From Pseudoruegeria sp. HB172150 (lineage in GTDB: Bacteria > Pseudomonadota > Alphaproteobacteria > Rhodobacterales > Rhodobacteraceae), in contig NZ_JAATNG010000003.1 of assembly GCF_013184805.1 (NCBI RefSeq), forward strand, positions 124,001-188,000: a stretch of DNA of 64,000 nucleotides. The letters run 5' to 3'. The position numbers were made by a program, and so were the translations under genes. Below are positions 1 to 8,654 of this stretch, one piece after another (position 1 is the first letter of the stretch; every line of letters begins with the position of its first letter). The notes beneath the pieces are model-generated. The model was not told the origin of the DNA and did no database searches. It was given only the letters and a program-made list of their open reading frames with translations.

Positions 1-1496
1 GAAAACACCTGATCGCCGGCGACTGGGTGATGGGCGACACGATGTTCAGCAGCGCACCGGCCGAAGGCCCGGCGCACGAGTTCTCGGTCGGCACACCGGC
101 CCATGTCGAGGCTGCGTGTTCCGCCGCCGAGGAAGCGTTCTGGGAATACGGCTACTCCACCCGCGAAGCGCGGGCGAAGTTCCTGAATGCCATCGCCGAC
201 GAGATCGAGGCGCGCGGCGATGCGATCACCGAGATCGGCACGCAGGAAACCGGCCTGCCCGCGGCGCGGCTGCAGGGTGAACGTGGCCGTACCACCGGCC
301 AGCTCCGCCTGTTTGCCGATCACATTCTCAAGGGCGACTACCTCGACCGCCGCCATGACGAGGCATTGCCCGACCGGCAGCCCCTGCCGCGCCCGGACCT
401 CAAGATGGTGCAGCGCCCGATCGGCCCCGTCGCCGTCTTCGGCGCCTCCAACTTCCCCCTCGCCTTCTCCACCGCCGGCGGCGACACCGCCGCCGCGCTC
501 GCCGCCGGCTGCCCCGTCATCGTCAAGGGCCACTCCGCCCACCCCGGCACCGGCGAAATCGTCGCCCAGGCCATCGACGCCGCCATCAAGTCCTGCGGCC
601 TGCATCCCGGCGTCTTCTCCCTGATTCAGGGCGGCAAGCGCGATGTCGGCACCGCTCTGGTACAGCACCCGCTGATCAAGGCGGTCGGCTTCACCGGCTC
701 CCTCGGCGGCGGCCGCGCTCTGTTCGACCTCTGCGCCCAGCGCCCCGAACCGATCCCGTTCTTCGGCGAGCTTGGCTCGGTAAACCCGATGTTCATCCTG
801 CCAGAGGCAGTCAAGGCGCGCGGCCAGGCCATCGGCGAGGGCTGGGCCGGTTCCCTGACCATGGGCGCGGGCCAGTTCTGCACCAATCCCGGCATCGCCG
901 TCGTGCAGGAAGGCCCCGAGGGCGACGCCTTCGTCCAGGCCGCCGCCGAGGCGCTCAAGGGCATCGCCACCCAGTGCATGCTGACCGACGGCATCGCCGA
1001 CGCCTACCGCACCGGCAAATCCCGCTTCGACGACCGCAACGCGGTGGAACCCGTGCTCGTCACCGACAGCGACGGCCGCTACGCCAACCCGAACCTCTAC
1101 CAGACCCGCGCCGACGCCTACCTGCAGGACCACGCGCTGGGCGAAGAGGTGTTCGGCCCCCTCGGCCTCGTCGTCCGCGTCGATGGCACCGACGAGATGG
1201 AAACCCTCGCCCGCGGTTTCGAAGGCCAGCTGACCGCCACGATCCACATGGACAATGGCGACACCGATACCGCCAAGCGCCTGATGCCGATCCTCGAACG
1301 CAAGGCCGGGCGCCTGCTTGTCAACGGATTCCCCACCGGCGTCGAGGTCTGCGACGCGATGGTCCATGGCGGCCCCTACCCCGCCTCGACCAACTTCGGC
1401 GCCACCTCGGTCGGCACCCTTTCGATCCGCCGCTTCCTGCGTCCCGTCTGTTACCAGAACATGCCCGACGCGATCCTGCCCGGCGATCTGCAGTGA
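1..1496 (+). CDS. Alpha-ketoglutaric semialdehyde dehydrogenase (2,5-dioxovalerate dehydrogenase), 5' end outside window
   Basis: NAD(P)+-dependent aldehyde dehydrogenase that oxidises 2,5-dioxopentanoate to 2-oxoglutarate, the last step of oxidative uronate/aldarate or pentose degradation. The reading frame is open to the left edge and begins KHLIAGDWV, the usual N-terminus of this subfamily, so only a few residues are missing. The general-base Glu lies in FGELGSVNP (codon 768-770) and the catalytic Cys in GAGQFCTNPG (codon 879-881). The next gene, kdgD, makes its substrate, and the 66-bp gap suggests one operon. The family assignment is firm. Substrate preference within the ALDH superfamily is inferred from the neighbour. 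Confidence 0.9.
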   Translation, partial: KHLIAGDWVMGDTMFSSAPAEGPAHEFSVGTPAHVEAACSAAEEAFWEYGYSTREARAKFLNAIADEIEARGDAITEIGTQETGLPAARLQGERGRTTGQLRLFADHILKGDYLDRRHDEALPDRQPLPRPDLKMVQRPIGPVAVFGASNFPLAFSTAGGDTAAALAAGCPVIVKGHSAHPGTGEIVAQAIDAAIKSCGLHPGVFSLIQGGKRDVGTALVQHPLIKAVGFTGSLGGGRALFDLCAQRPEPIPFFGELGSVNPMFILPEAVKARGQAIGEGWAGSLTMGAGQFCTNPGIAVVQEGPEGDAFVQAAAEALKGIATQCMLTDGIADAYRTGKSRFDDRNAVEPVLVTDSDGRYANPNLYQTRADAYLQDHALGEEVFGPLGLVVRVDGTDEMETLARGFEGQLTATIHMDNGDTDTAKRLMPILERKAGRLLVNGFPTGVEVCDAMVHGGPYPASTNFGATSVGTLSIRRFLRPVCYQNMPDAILPGDLQ

Positions 1497-1562
1497 ACTC
1501 TCCCCGGCCCGTGGCAGCCCTGCCGCGGGTCGTTTTCAATCTCTAATAAAGGCAATCCCTCA

Positions 1563-2468
1563 ATGATCGCACCCACAGAGCTTCGCGATATCATCCGATC
1601 CGGGCTGCTCTCCTTCCCTGTCACGCCCTTCGACGCGCAGGACAACTTCAACGCCTCCGCCTTCAGCGCGCATCTGGAATGGCTGGCGGATTACCCCGTC
1701 GCCGGGCTGATCGTCGCCGGCGGCACGGGCGAGATGTTCTCGCTCACCCCCGGTGAAATTGTCGACGTGGTGAATACCGCCAAGGCCGCTCAGCCCAACG
1801 CCCCGATCCTCGCGGGCTGCGGCTACGGCACCAGACTCGCCTGCGAACTCGCGCAGGGGATCGAGGCGGCCGGCGGCGACGGCATCCTGCTCCTGCCGCA
1901 CTACCTGATCGGCGCCCCGCAGGATGGGATAGAGACGCATATCCGTACCGTCTGCCGCTCCACGAAGATGGGCGTCATCGTCTACAACCGCGGCCAGTCC
2001 GTCTGCTCCGCCGACACGCTCGCGCGGCTGACCGACGACTGCCCGAACTTGATCGGCTTCAAGGACGGCACCGGCGACATCGACACGGTCAAACGCATCA
2101 CGGTCGGCCTCGGCGAACGCCTCGCCTATATCGGCGGCATGCCGACGCACGAGCTGTTCGCCCAGGCCTATCGCGGCGCCGGCGTCGATACCTACAGCTC
2201 CGCCGTCTTCAACTTCGTCCCCGCCACCGCGCTGGAATTCCACGCGGCCTTCACCGCGGGCGACGATGCAAAGTGCAACCAGATGCTGCGCGACTTCTAC
2301 TATCCCTTCGCCAAGATCCGTGACCGCAAGACCGGCTATGCTGTCTCGGCGATCAAGGCCGGCGTGAAACTCCGCGGTTTCGACACCGGCCCGGTCCGCC
2401 CGCCGCTCACCTCGCTGACCGAGGAAGAATTCGCGCTGATGGAAAAGCTGATCGCCGACCGCAAATAG
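1563..2468 (+). CDS. kdgD: 5-dehydro-4-deoxyglucarate dehydratase
   Basis: Class I aldolase-fold (DapA superfamily) enzyme that dehydrates and decarboxylates 5-dehydro-4-deoxy-D-glucarate to 2,5-dioxopentanoate in glucarate/galactarate or oxidised uronate catabolism. It has 301 residues, the normal length. Visible motifs are GGTGE (53-57), the catalytic Tyr141 in VIVYNRG and the Schiff-base Lys167 in IGFKDGTGD. The ATG at 1563 was chosen because MIAPTELRDII is a natural N-terminus and a long overlap with the upstream gene is avoided. It sits just behind the dehydrogenase that consumes its product, so the two form a two-step module to 2-oxoglutarate. Upstream dehydratase and transport genes are probably left of the window. 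Confidence 0.93.
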   Translation: MIAPTELRDIIRSGLLSFPVTPFDAQDNFNASAFSAHLEWLADYPVAGLIVAGGTGEMFSLTPGEIVDVVNTAKAAQPNAPILAGCGYGTRLACELAQGIEAAGGDGILLLPHYLIGAPQDGIETHIRTVCRSTKMGVIVYNRGQSVCSADTLARLTDDCPNLIGFKDGTGDIDTVKRITVGLGERLAYIGGMPTHELFAQAYRGAGVDTYSSAVFNFVPATALEFHAAFTAGDDAKCNQMLRDFYYPFAKIRDRKTGYAVSAIKAGVKLRGFDTGPVRPPLTSLTEEEFALMEKLIADRK

Positions 2469-2485
2469 CGGCACGCAACGAATAT

Positions 2486-2563
2486 GCCCGCCGGAGTTAC
2501 TCCGGCGGGCGAGGGCTTCGGGCGGGGTACACGGTTGGAAAGGACGAGTACCCGAAGCCTTTT
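2486..2563. terminator. Double stem-loop between kdgD and the curli operon
   Basis: Two hairpins separate convergent genes. The first (2486-2510) is a perfect 11-bp stem with a TTA loop. The second pairs GGCTTC at 2514-2519 with GAAGCC at 2554-2559, with further GGGTAC/GTACCC pairing inside, and is followed by TTTT on the plus strand. On the minus strand, AAAAGGCTTC mirrors it, so the pair probably ends transcription from both sides. Confidence 0.65.
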
Positions 2564-2572
2564 CATCTGGCC

Positions 2573-2965
2573 TCAGAACCCGGCCTGAAAGATCAGGCAC
2601 GCTTCGCCGCCATTCTGGTTCACGTGCCCCGTGGCGCCATTGCCGAACTGGAACAGGCCGCAGGCATTGTTGTTGCCGTTCTGCGTGATCGTCCCATCAT
2701 GGTTCTTGCCGTCCTGGTGGATGATGCCTTTGTTGTTCTTGCCACCCTGGGCGATGCCCGCCGCATTGTTGATACCGTTCTGGGTAATGTGCCCGTTGGT
2801 ATCGATGTCCTTCACCAGGCTGTAGATCGCCAGCCCGGCGCGGATCGCGTTGGCCTCGTCCTGATTCTTGGCGTTGAAGCCGAATGTGATGGTGCCGCCG
2901 GCCATCGCAGGCACGGCAAAGGCGGTGGTCAGGGCCAGCGTCAGGGCGGTCAGAGTGCGTTTCAT
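2573..2965 (-). CDS. Curlin-repeat (CsgA/CsgB-like) secreted protein
   Basis: Small secreted protein with curlin-type repeats, expected to form or nucleate amyloid fibres outside the cell. A signal peptide ends in AVPAMAG. The mature part contains repeats of the pattern Q-x-G-x-x-N about every 20 residues (ITQNGINN, IAQGGKNN, IHQDGKNH, ITQNGNNN, FQFGNG, VNQNGG). Two Cys near the C-terminus (ACGLFQF, EACLIFQ) are unusual for a curlin and could form a disulfide. The ATG at 2965 is preferred over the TTG at 2971 because AAGGA lies at proper spacing before it. It is the last gene of a minus-strand operon: curlin (3932), csgH (3403), then this gene. Whether it is the major or minor subunit cannot be decided. 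Confidence 0.75.
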   Translation of the reverse strand: MKRTLTALTLALTTAFAVPAMAGGTITFGFNAKNQDEANAIRAGLAIYSLVKDIDTNGHITQNGINNAAGIAQGGKNNKGIIHQDGKNHDGTITQNGNNNACGLFQFGNGATGHVNQNGGEACLIFQAGF

Positions 2966-3016
2966 GATCAAATTCCTTTCAAGTAGAAGCGATTTATCGG
3001 GACGATGAGGTAAAGG

Positions 3017-3403
3017 TCAGAGCTCGGTCTGCGGCATGCAGCTATAGGTCTTGCCGTCGACGGTCAGGATCAGCTCGGCATCGACGCTGTCCGGCAGCCC
3101 GCCGAACGTCGCCTGTCCAAGGGTCGCCGTCTCGCCGGCCGCGATGTCCAGCAGGCCCGACTGGCGGATCTTGGTGCTACCGCCGCCAAGCTTGGTCAGG
3201 ACCAGCTCGAAACTGCCGCGCAGCGGCTCGTCTGCCTGTACCTTGCCGGTATAGGTATAGCCCATGCCGGACTTGGTGACGGAAATCTCGCATTTCATCG
3301 GTGCGTCGGCTCCGTTCTCTGCCGCGCTTCCGGCGGCCAGGCCGAAGCCGGTCAAAGCAGCCGCGGGCAGGACGAACTTGCCGAAAATGCTGTAAAGGGT
3401 CAT
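3017..3403 (-). CDS. csgH: CsgH-like curli assembly inhibitor
   Basis: 128-residue periplasmic protein resembling the alphaproteobacterial CsgH, a small beta-sandwich chaperone that stops curlin subunits from polymerising inside the cell. After a hydrophobic N-terminal export segment (about 1-27) the mature domain reads MKCEISVTKSG, then RGSFELVLTK, IRQSG and AAGETATLGQATFGG, which matches the CsgH pattern, and ends with a second Cys (YSCMPQ) able to pair with the first. AAGGAG precedes the ATG by about 8 bases. Its position between two curlin genes supports the role. No csgG, csgE or csgF is visible, so secretion must rely on genes elsewhere. Confidence 0.75.
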   Translation of the reverse strand: MTLYSIFGKFVLPAAALTGFGLAAGSAAENGADAPMKCEISVTKSGMGYTYTGKVQADEPLRGSFELVLTKLGGGSTKIRQSGLLDIAAGETATLGQATFGGLPDSVDAELILTVDGKTYSCMPQTEL

Positions 3404-3449
3404 GGCAGTGTCTCCTTTCTTGCCGCCGTGAAGCGGTGGTTGGGGTCAT

Positions 3450-3476
3450 GTGCCGGGCGGCCGCGCCACCCGGCAC
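3450..3476 (-). other. Intercistronic hairpin between curlin and csgH
   Basis: GTGCCGGG on the plus strand pairs with CCCGGCAC-type sequence at the far side, enclosing a second GCG/CGC stem. On the minus strand it lies directly after the stop of the first curlin gene and has no T tract. The likely effect is stabilising or partially terminating the curlin mRNA, so that the structural subunit is made in excess over CsgH. This is inferred from structure and position only. Confidence 0.45.
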
Positions 3477-3488
3477 CGGGGGTTGGGA

Positions 3489-3932
3489 TCAGTACTGGAT
3501 GACGACGGCGGTGTTGCCCTTGCCCTTGGTGCTGATCGAGGCGCTGTTGCCGTCGCCGACCTGGATCACGCCGGTGACGTTGTGCTTGCCGTACTGCTCG
3601 ACATTGGCGGTGTTGCCGTTGCCGATCTGCGCGACGCCCAGGGTGTTCTTCTTGCCGCCCTGATGCGTGGTGGAGCGGTTCCAGCCGCCGCTCTGGCCGA
3701 CGACGGTGGTATTCTTGGCGCCGTCCTGCGTGGCGACGATGCCGTTGTTCCAGCCATGCTGCTCAACCTCGACATGGTTGACCCAGCCATTCTGGCCGAC
3801 GCCGGTGGAGTTGCCCCAGCCGGTCATGTTGATGTTTGCGGAATTCCAGCCGCCGGCGAAGGAGGGCGCAGCGGCCATCAGGGCGGAAGCGGTAAGAAGC
3901 GAAAAAGCGGCTTTCTTGAAGGTGAAGGTCAT
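3489..3932 (-). CDS. Curlin-repeat (CsgA-like) secreted amyloid subunit
   Basis: 147-residue secreted protein starting MTFTFKKAAFSLL, with a signal peptide ending APSFAGG. The mature part is nearly all imperfect curlin repeats (GVGQNGWVN, VEQHGWNN, ATQDGAKN, VVGQSGGWN, VAQIGNGN, VEQYGKHN, VIQVGDGN, VVIQY): each unit carries the Q-x-G-x-x-N core that stacks as a beta-arch. Trp after Gly in the first repeats is atypical. The ATG at 3932 follows GGAG with suitable spacing; a longer frame to 4049 lacks a signal peptide at its start and is rejected. It is the first gene of the curli operon, expected to be the main fibre subunit. Fibre formation is inferred from family. Confidence 0.8.
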   Translation of the reverse strand: MTFTFKKAAFSLLTASALMAAAPSFAGGWNSANINMTGWGNSTGVGQNGWVNHVEVEQHGWNNGIVATQDGAKNTTVVGQSGGWNRSTTHQGGKKNTLGVAQIGNGNTANVEQYGKHNVTGVIQVGDGNSASISTKGKGNTAVVIQY

Positions 3933-4241
3933 TTGAAAGGTCTCCGTGTGGGTTGGTCGTCGTGTGTCAGGTTTCAGGTTCGTGTCCGGCGTGGCCCGTG
4001 GCGCTGTGCCGATGACCTCAAACTGGCTCCACCTGCCGACGTCAGGCAATTTCAGCGCCGGGTTATGCGATGACCCGGGCGCTGTTATCCGATGACACGA
4101 CGGAAAGCCGGTGCCAGAAATGCCTGTAAAACAAGGGGATGTACGCAGATCCGGTCAGACGCCGCAGCGCCTGCGCCGATCAGTCCGCGGACGGGAAGTT
4201 TTTTCAGGAAAGGCTTGGACGGTCAGCGCGACAGGGGCAAA
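3933..4241 (-). promoter_or_regulatory. Curli promoter region with three copies of a GGCGCTGTTATCCGATGAC-like motif
   Basis: This 309-bp gap holds no gene I can support. It contains three similar sites on the plus strand: 4078-4097 (GGCGCTGTTATCCGATGACA), 4055-4075 (with TTATGCGATGACC) and 4000-4017 (GGCGCTGTGCCGATGACC). The GATGAC cores of the first two are 22 bp apart, two helical turns; the third is 58 bp further toward the gene. All share one orientation. They lie about 70-165 bp upstream of the curlin start codon, the right distance for activator binding. No regulator gene is adjacent. Confidence 0.45.
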
Positions 4242-5165
4242 TCAGCCCTCGGCGTCATCCGATAGCAGCCCCAGATGCGCCTCTCCGCGCTCACGCGCGA
4301 GTCGGATCTGCCGTTCCCGCTCGCGAAACCGCGCCCGATCCGAATCGGAATACTCCCCGATGCACCGGTGACAGGACACGCCCGCCTCATAACCCGGCTT
4401 CGCCAGATCCGCCTCGGTCAGCGGCCGCCGGCAGGCGTGGCACAGCACGTGCCCGCCCTCGCGCAGCCCGTGCTCCAGGCTCACCCGCTTGTCGAAGACG
4501 AAACAGGCGCCGTGCCACAGGCTCTCCGCCTCCGGCACGTCTTCAAGGTATTTCAGGATCCCGCCCTTCAGGTGATAGACCTCGTCCACCCCCTGCTCCA
4601 CCAGCCAGCTCGTCGCCTTCTCGCAGCGGATGCCGCCGGTACAGAACATCGCGATCCGCTTGTTGTGAAACCGGTCCCTGTTCGCTTCCCACCATGCAGG
4701 GAACTCGCCAAAGCTCTTGGTCTCCGGATCGACCGCACCGTCGAATGTGCCGATCTCCACCTCGTAATCGTTACGCGTGTCGATCACCGCCACGTCGGGC
4801 GCAGAGATCAGCGCGTTCCACTCGCCGGGCTCCACGTACCGCCCGACAGAGGCGTTCGGATCCACATCCGGTTGCCCCATCGTGACGATCTCGCGTTTCA
4901 GCCGCACCTTCATCCGGCCAAACGGCATCTCGTCGGCGGTGCTTTCTTTCCATTCGAGGTCCGCGCATCCCGGCAGCCCCCGGATATGCGCCAGCACCGC
5001 GTCGATCCCCGCCCGCGTCCCGGCGATCGTCCCGTTGATCCCCTCGCGCGCCAGCAACAGCGTCCCGCGCACCCCGTTCGCGCAGGCAACCTTCGCCAGC
5101 CCCGGCTTGATCGCGGCGGGGTCGGGAAAGCTGGTGAACTTGTAGAGAGCGGCAACTGTGAACAT
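4242..5165 (-). CDS. trhO: tRNA uridine(34) hydroxylase, rhodanese-fold
   Basis: Oxygen-dependent hydroxylase that makes 5-hydroxyuridine at the wobble position of certain tRNAs (TrhO/YceA, formerly UPF0176). The N-terminal acylphosphatase-like domain begins [13 protein letters not shown] and carries REGINGT (40-46). A rhodanese domain follows, with catalytic Cys175 in [11 protein letters not shown], then a C-terminal Cys-rich stretch ([17 protein letters not shown]) that can bind zinc. The start at 5165 matches the family; a TTG ten codons upstream is less likely. The 307-residue length is normal. It is divergent from the following gene and downstream (on the minus strand) lies the curli promoter. 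Confidence 0.92.
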   Translation of the reverse strand: MFTVAALYKFTSFPDPAAIKPGLAKVACANGVRGTLLLAREGINGTIAGTRAGIDAVLAHIRGLPGCADLEWKESTADEMPFGRMKVRLKREIVTMGQPDVDPNASVGRYVEPGEWNALISAPDVAVIDTRNDYEVEIGTFDGAVDPETKSFGEFPAWWEANRDRFHNKRIAMFCTGGIRCEKATSWLVEQGVDEVYHLKGGILKYLEDVPEAESLWHGACFVFDKRVSLEHGLREGGHVLCHACRRPLTEADLAKPGYEAGVSCHRCIGEYSDSDRARFRERERQIRLARERGEAHLGLLSDDAEG

Positions 5166-5276
5166 GGCCCGGCGGGATAGACCCGGAATCGGCAACCCGC
5201 AAGCCTGAGACAGTGTACCGCCTTGCCTCCGCCGCCCCGAACCGCAGAATTGACCGAGGGAAGAAGGGATACGCGC

Positions 5277-6938
5277 GTGAAACTCCTGATCCTCGGCGGC
5301 TACGGCGTCTTCGGCGGGCGCCTGGCCTACCTGATCCGCGACATGCCGGTCACCGCGCTGATCGCCGGCCGGTCAGAGGCAAAGGCCCGCGCCTTCTGCA
5401 AACAGGTCGGCGGCACCGCGACGTTCCAGCCGCTGGCCCTCGACCGCGACGCAATCGCCGATGCCCTCGCCAGCCACCAGCCTGACATCGTCATCGACGC
5501 CTCCGGCCCGTTCCAGCAATACACCGGCGACCGCTACGCCGTGATCCGCGCCTGCATCGCGGCCCGCGTGAACTATCTCGATTTCGCCGATGCCGCCGAT
5601 TTCGTCTTCGGCGTCCCGCAATTCGACGCGCAGGCCCGCGCCGTCAATGTCTTCGTCCTCTCCGGCGTCAGCAGCTTCCCGGTCCTCACAGCCGCCGTCC
5701 TGCGCGAGATCGCCCAGCGCATGGAAATCGAGGACGTCACCGGCGGCATCGCCCCCTCGCCATATGCCGGGATCGGCCTGAACGTGATGCGCGCCGTCAT
5801 CGGCTACGCGGGCGCCCCTGTCCAACTCCTCCGCGACGGCGCCGAAACCACCGCCCCCGGCCTCGCCGAGACCCGGTATTACACCGTCGCCCCGCCCGGC
5901 AGGCTCCCGCTCCGCCACCTGCGATTCTCTCTGGTCGACGTGCCCGACCTTCGCGTGATCCCGCCCGAGTATCCCACGATGCGCTCTATCTGGATGGGCG
6001 CCGGTCCTGTCCCCGACATCCTGCACCGCGCGCTCAACCTTCTCGCCCGCCTCCGCGCCCGCGGCTGGCTGCCCTCCCTCATCCCCGCGGCCCCCTCCTT
6101 CTACCGCGTCCTGAACCTGATGAAGTTCGGCGAGCATCGCGGCGGCATGTTTGTCGAGGCGAAGGGCCACGCAGACGGTCACCCCGTCACCATCTCCTGG
6201 CACCTCCTCGCCGAGGACGACGACGGCCCGATGATCCCCTCCATGGCGATAGAGGCGCTGCTGCGCAAAGCCGTCGCCGGCACCCTGCCCGCCCCCGGCG
6301 CCCGTGCCGCGACCCAGGCGCTGGACCTCGCCGACTACGAATCCCTTTTTGCCACCCGCACCATCACCACCGGTTTCCGCGACAGCCGAGACGAAACCGC
6401 CGCCGTCTACCCCGCGCTGCTCGGCAGTGCCTACAAAGACCTGCCACCGAAAATTCAGTCCCTGCACAAGGGAAAAACCATCCGCACATGGCAGGGCGAG
6501 GCAGAGGTCACACCCGGCGATAACGCCCTCGCCCGCGGCACGGCCCGCCTCTTCGGCTTCCCCACGCGCCCCGGCACCGTCCCCGTCAACGTGACCTTCA
6601 CGCCGGACGGCAAGGGCGAACTCTGGCGGCGCGACTTCGACGGACAGATCCTGAAAAGCCACCAGTCCCCCGGCACCGGCAGGAACCACCGCCTGCTCCT
6701 CGAACGTTTCGGCCCCTTCGCCGTCGCGCTCGCGCTGGTGTTCGACGACGGCAAGCTCCGCCTCGTCCCCCGCCGCTGGACCTTCCTCGGCCTGCCGCTG
6801 CCCAGGGCCATCCTCCCCGGCGGCGACAGCCACGAAACGGAACAGGACGGCCGCTTCCGCTTCCACGTCGATATCCGCGCGCCGCTGCTCGGCCGCATCG
6901 TGCGATACCGCGGCTGGCTGCAGCCCGGCGCAGGCTGA
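5277..6938 (+). CDS. Saccharopine dehydrogenase-like NAD(P)-binding protein with DUF4166 domain
   Basis: 553-residue two-domain protein. The first half is a saccharopine dehydrogenase-type Rossmann fold ([16 protein letters not shown], then [10 protein letters not shown] and the tract [13 protein letters not shown]). The second half, from roughly residue 375, matches DUF4166 ([35 protein letters not shown]). Proteins of this architecture are common in alphaproteobacteria and have no established reaction; they are unlikely to make lysine, because the substrate-binding half of saccharopine dehydrogenase is absent. The GTG at 5277 has GAAGGGA 7-8 bases upstream and starts right before the Rossmann strand, so it is preferred to an ATG at 5223. 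It stands alone, divergent from trhO. Confidence 0.7.
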   Translation: MKLLILGGYGVFGGRLAYLIRDMPVTALIAGRSEAKARAFCKQVGGTATFQPLALDRDAIADALASHQPDIVIDASGPFQQYTGDRYAVIRACIAARVNYLDFADAADFVFGVPQFDAQARAVNVFVLSGVSSFPVLTAAVLREIAQRMEIEDVTGGIAPSPYAGIGLNVMRAVIGYAGAPVQLLRDGAETTAPGLAETRYYTVAPPGRLPLRHLRFSLVDVPDLRVIPPEYPTMRSIWMGAGPVPDILHRALNLLARLRARGWLPSLIPAAPSFYRVLNLMKFGEHRGGMFVEAKGHADGHPVTISWHLLAEDDDGPMIPSMAIEALLRKAVAGTLPAPGARAATQALDLADYESLFATRTITTGFRDSRDETAAVYPALLGSAYKDLPPKIQSLHKGKTIRTWQGEAEVTPGDNALARGTARLFGFPTRPGTVPVNVTFTPDGKGELWRRDFDGQILKSHQSPGTGRNHRLLLERFGPFAVALALVFDDGKLRLVPRRWTFLGLPLPRAILPGGDSHETEQDGRFRFHVDIRAPLLGRIVRYRGWLQPGAG

Positions 6939-7092
6939 TCCCCCGGCAAGCCCCTGACGAAGCGCCCAAATAGCGGGCAGGAATGTCACAGAACTGACGC
7001 AAACGGCACCCGCGCCGACGCTTTCCTTGCGTCATCCCGTCGCAGTCGAACTAGCCTATAAGTTGAAACAAAAACGAGGACAGGGGGCTGTC

Positions 7093-8523
7093 ATGGACTT
7101 CTTCAATTCCATCTTCAACGTCATCAACGACCTGACATGGGGCTTCGCGCTCGTGCCGTTTCTGGTCGTTCTCGGTGTCTTCTTCACCATCGCATCCGGC
7201 TTCGTCCAGTTCCGGTTCTTCCGCCGCATGTTCAACGTGCTCGGCAAGAGCGACGAAACCGACGACCCCACCAAGATTTCCGCGCGCGAGGCGCTGCTGG
7301 TCTCGGTCGGCGGCCGTGTCGGCGGCGGCAACATCGCCGGCGTCGCGGTGGCGATCACCGCCGGCGGCCCCGGTGCCGTGTTCTGGATGTGGGCCATCGC
7401 CCTCGTCGGCATGTGTTCCGCGCTGGTCGAGGCTACCCTCGCTCAGGTCTACAAGCGTACCGAAGCCAACGGCGACTATCGCGGCGGCCCCGCCCGCGCG
7501 ATCATCCACGGCCTCGGCGAAAACTACCGCTGGCTCGCGATCGTCTACGCGATCTGCCTGATCGCCTCCTTCTCCATCGGCTTCAACGCCTTCCAGGGCA
7601 ACACCGTCGCCGGCGCCGCGAAAGACAGCCTCGGCATCCCGCGCATCTACACCGGCATCTTCCTCGCCATCGCCACCGGCCTCATCGTTTACGGCGGGAT
7701 CCACCGGATCGCCAAGGCCGCCGACATCATCATCCCGATCATGGCCATCGGCTATCTCGGCATGGCGCTGCTGATCATCGTGCTGAACCTCACTTCGCTG
7801 CCCGGCGTGATCTGGGACATCGTCGCCAACGCCTTCGGCATTCGCGAAGCGGTCGCCGGCGGCATGGGCGCGGCCATCGCCAACGGCCTGCGACGCGGCC
7901 TGTTCTCGAACGAGGCCGGCCTCGGCTCCGCCCCCAACGTCGCCGCGACGGCCTATGTGCGGCACCCGGTCAGCCAGGGCATCACGCAAAGCTTCTCGGT
8001 CTTCATCGACACGATCATCATTTGCTCCTGTACCGCTTTCGTCATCCTTCTCGGCGACGTGTACGTTCCCGGGGCAGAGGGCATCGACGGCGTCGCGCTG
8101 ACCCAGCAAAGCATGGTCTCCCATGTCGGCGACTGGGCGCAGTACTTCCTGACAGCCGCGATCTTCCTCTTCAGTTTCTCGTCGATCATGTACAACTACT
8201 ACCTCGGTGAGAACGCGCTGACCTTCATGACGAACCAGTCCATCGCCCTGCACATCCTGCGCATCGCGATCATGGGCATCGTCCTTCTGGGTGCCACAGC
8301 ACCGGGCGCAACGGCGGTCTTCTCCTTCTCCGACCCGATGATGGGCATCCTTGCGCTGGTGAACCTGCTCGCCATCGCGATGATGTTCCCCATCGCCGTC
8401 CGCCTGATCCGCGACTTCCGGGATCAGGTGAACGCGGGCGTCAAGAAACCGGTCTTCGACCCGGCCAAGTTCCCGGATCTCGACACCGACCCGACAGCCT
8501 GGCCTGACGCGCCGAAGGCGTAG
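7093..8523 (+). CDS. Sodium:alanine/glycine symporter, AGCS family
   Basis: 476-residue inner-membrane transporter with about ten hydrophobic helices, of the alanine or glycine:cation symporter family, which takes up small amino acids with Na+ or H+. Family signatures visible are VGGRVGGGNIAGVAVAITAGGPGAVFWMW near the start (listed here in part), NGLRRGLFSNEAGLGSAPNVAATA in the middle (partly) and YNYYLGENAL later. The ATG at 7093 follows GAGGACAGGGGG; an upstream in-frame ATG at 7027 would add a hydrophilic stretch that is not typical. It is monocistronic, ending at a strong hairpin. Substrate is inferred from family. Confidence 0.9.
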   Translation: MDFFNSIFNVINDLTWGFALVPFLVVLGVFFTIASGFVQFRFFRRMFNVLGKSDETDDPTKISAREALLVSVGGRVGGGNIAGVAVAITAGGPGAVFWMWAIALVGMCSALVEATLAQVYKRTEANGDYRGGPARAIIHGLGENYRWLAIVYAICLIASFSIGFNAFQGNTVAGAAKDSLGIPRIYTGIFLAIATGLIVYGGIHRIAKAADIIIPIMAIGYLGMALLIIVLNLTSLPGVIWDIVANAFGIREAVAGGMGAAIANGLRRGLFSNEAGLGSAPNVAATAYVRHPVSQGITQSFSVFIDTIIICSCTAFVILLGDVYVPGAEGIDGVALTQQSMVSHVGDWAQYFLTAAIFLFSFSSIMYNYYLGENALTFMTNQSIALHILRIAIMGIVLLGATAPGATAVFSFSDPMMGILALVNLLAIAMMFPIAVRLIRDFRDQVNAGVKKPVFDPAKFPDLDTDPTAWPDAPKA

Positions 8524-8543
8524 GACCTTTAAGGCACAAACGA

Positions 8544-8577
8544 TCCACACCCTCGCCAGACTGTGCGAGGGTGTGGA
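8544..8577 (+). terminator. Stem-loop after the AGCS symporter gene
   Basis: A perfect 12-bp stem, TCCACACCCTCG with CGAGGGTGTGGA, encloses a 10-base loop 20 bp after the stop codon. There is no T tract, so it may act by pausing or as an mRNA 3' stabiliser rather than as a classical intrinsic terminator. Confidence 0.5.
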
Positions 8578-8654
8578 CTCTCCCAGCCATCGCCTGCACT
8601 GACACAAGGGGCGACAGCCACTAATCTGCCTGCGGCAGTCGAAAAGGCAGGCAC

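Noticed and set aside
5373-8607. Long minus-strand frames (538 and 518 codons) across the saccharopine-like and AGCS genes
   Set aside because: Low-complexity Gly/Ala/Asp/Val translation and no ribosome site; explained by high third-position GC of the real plus-strand genes.
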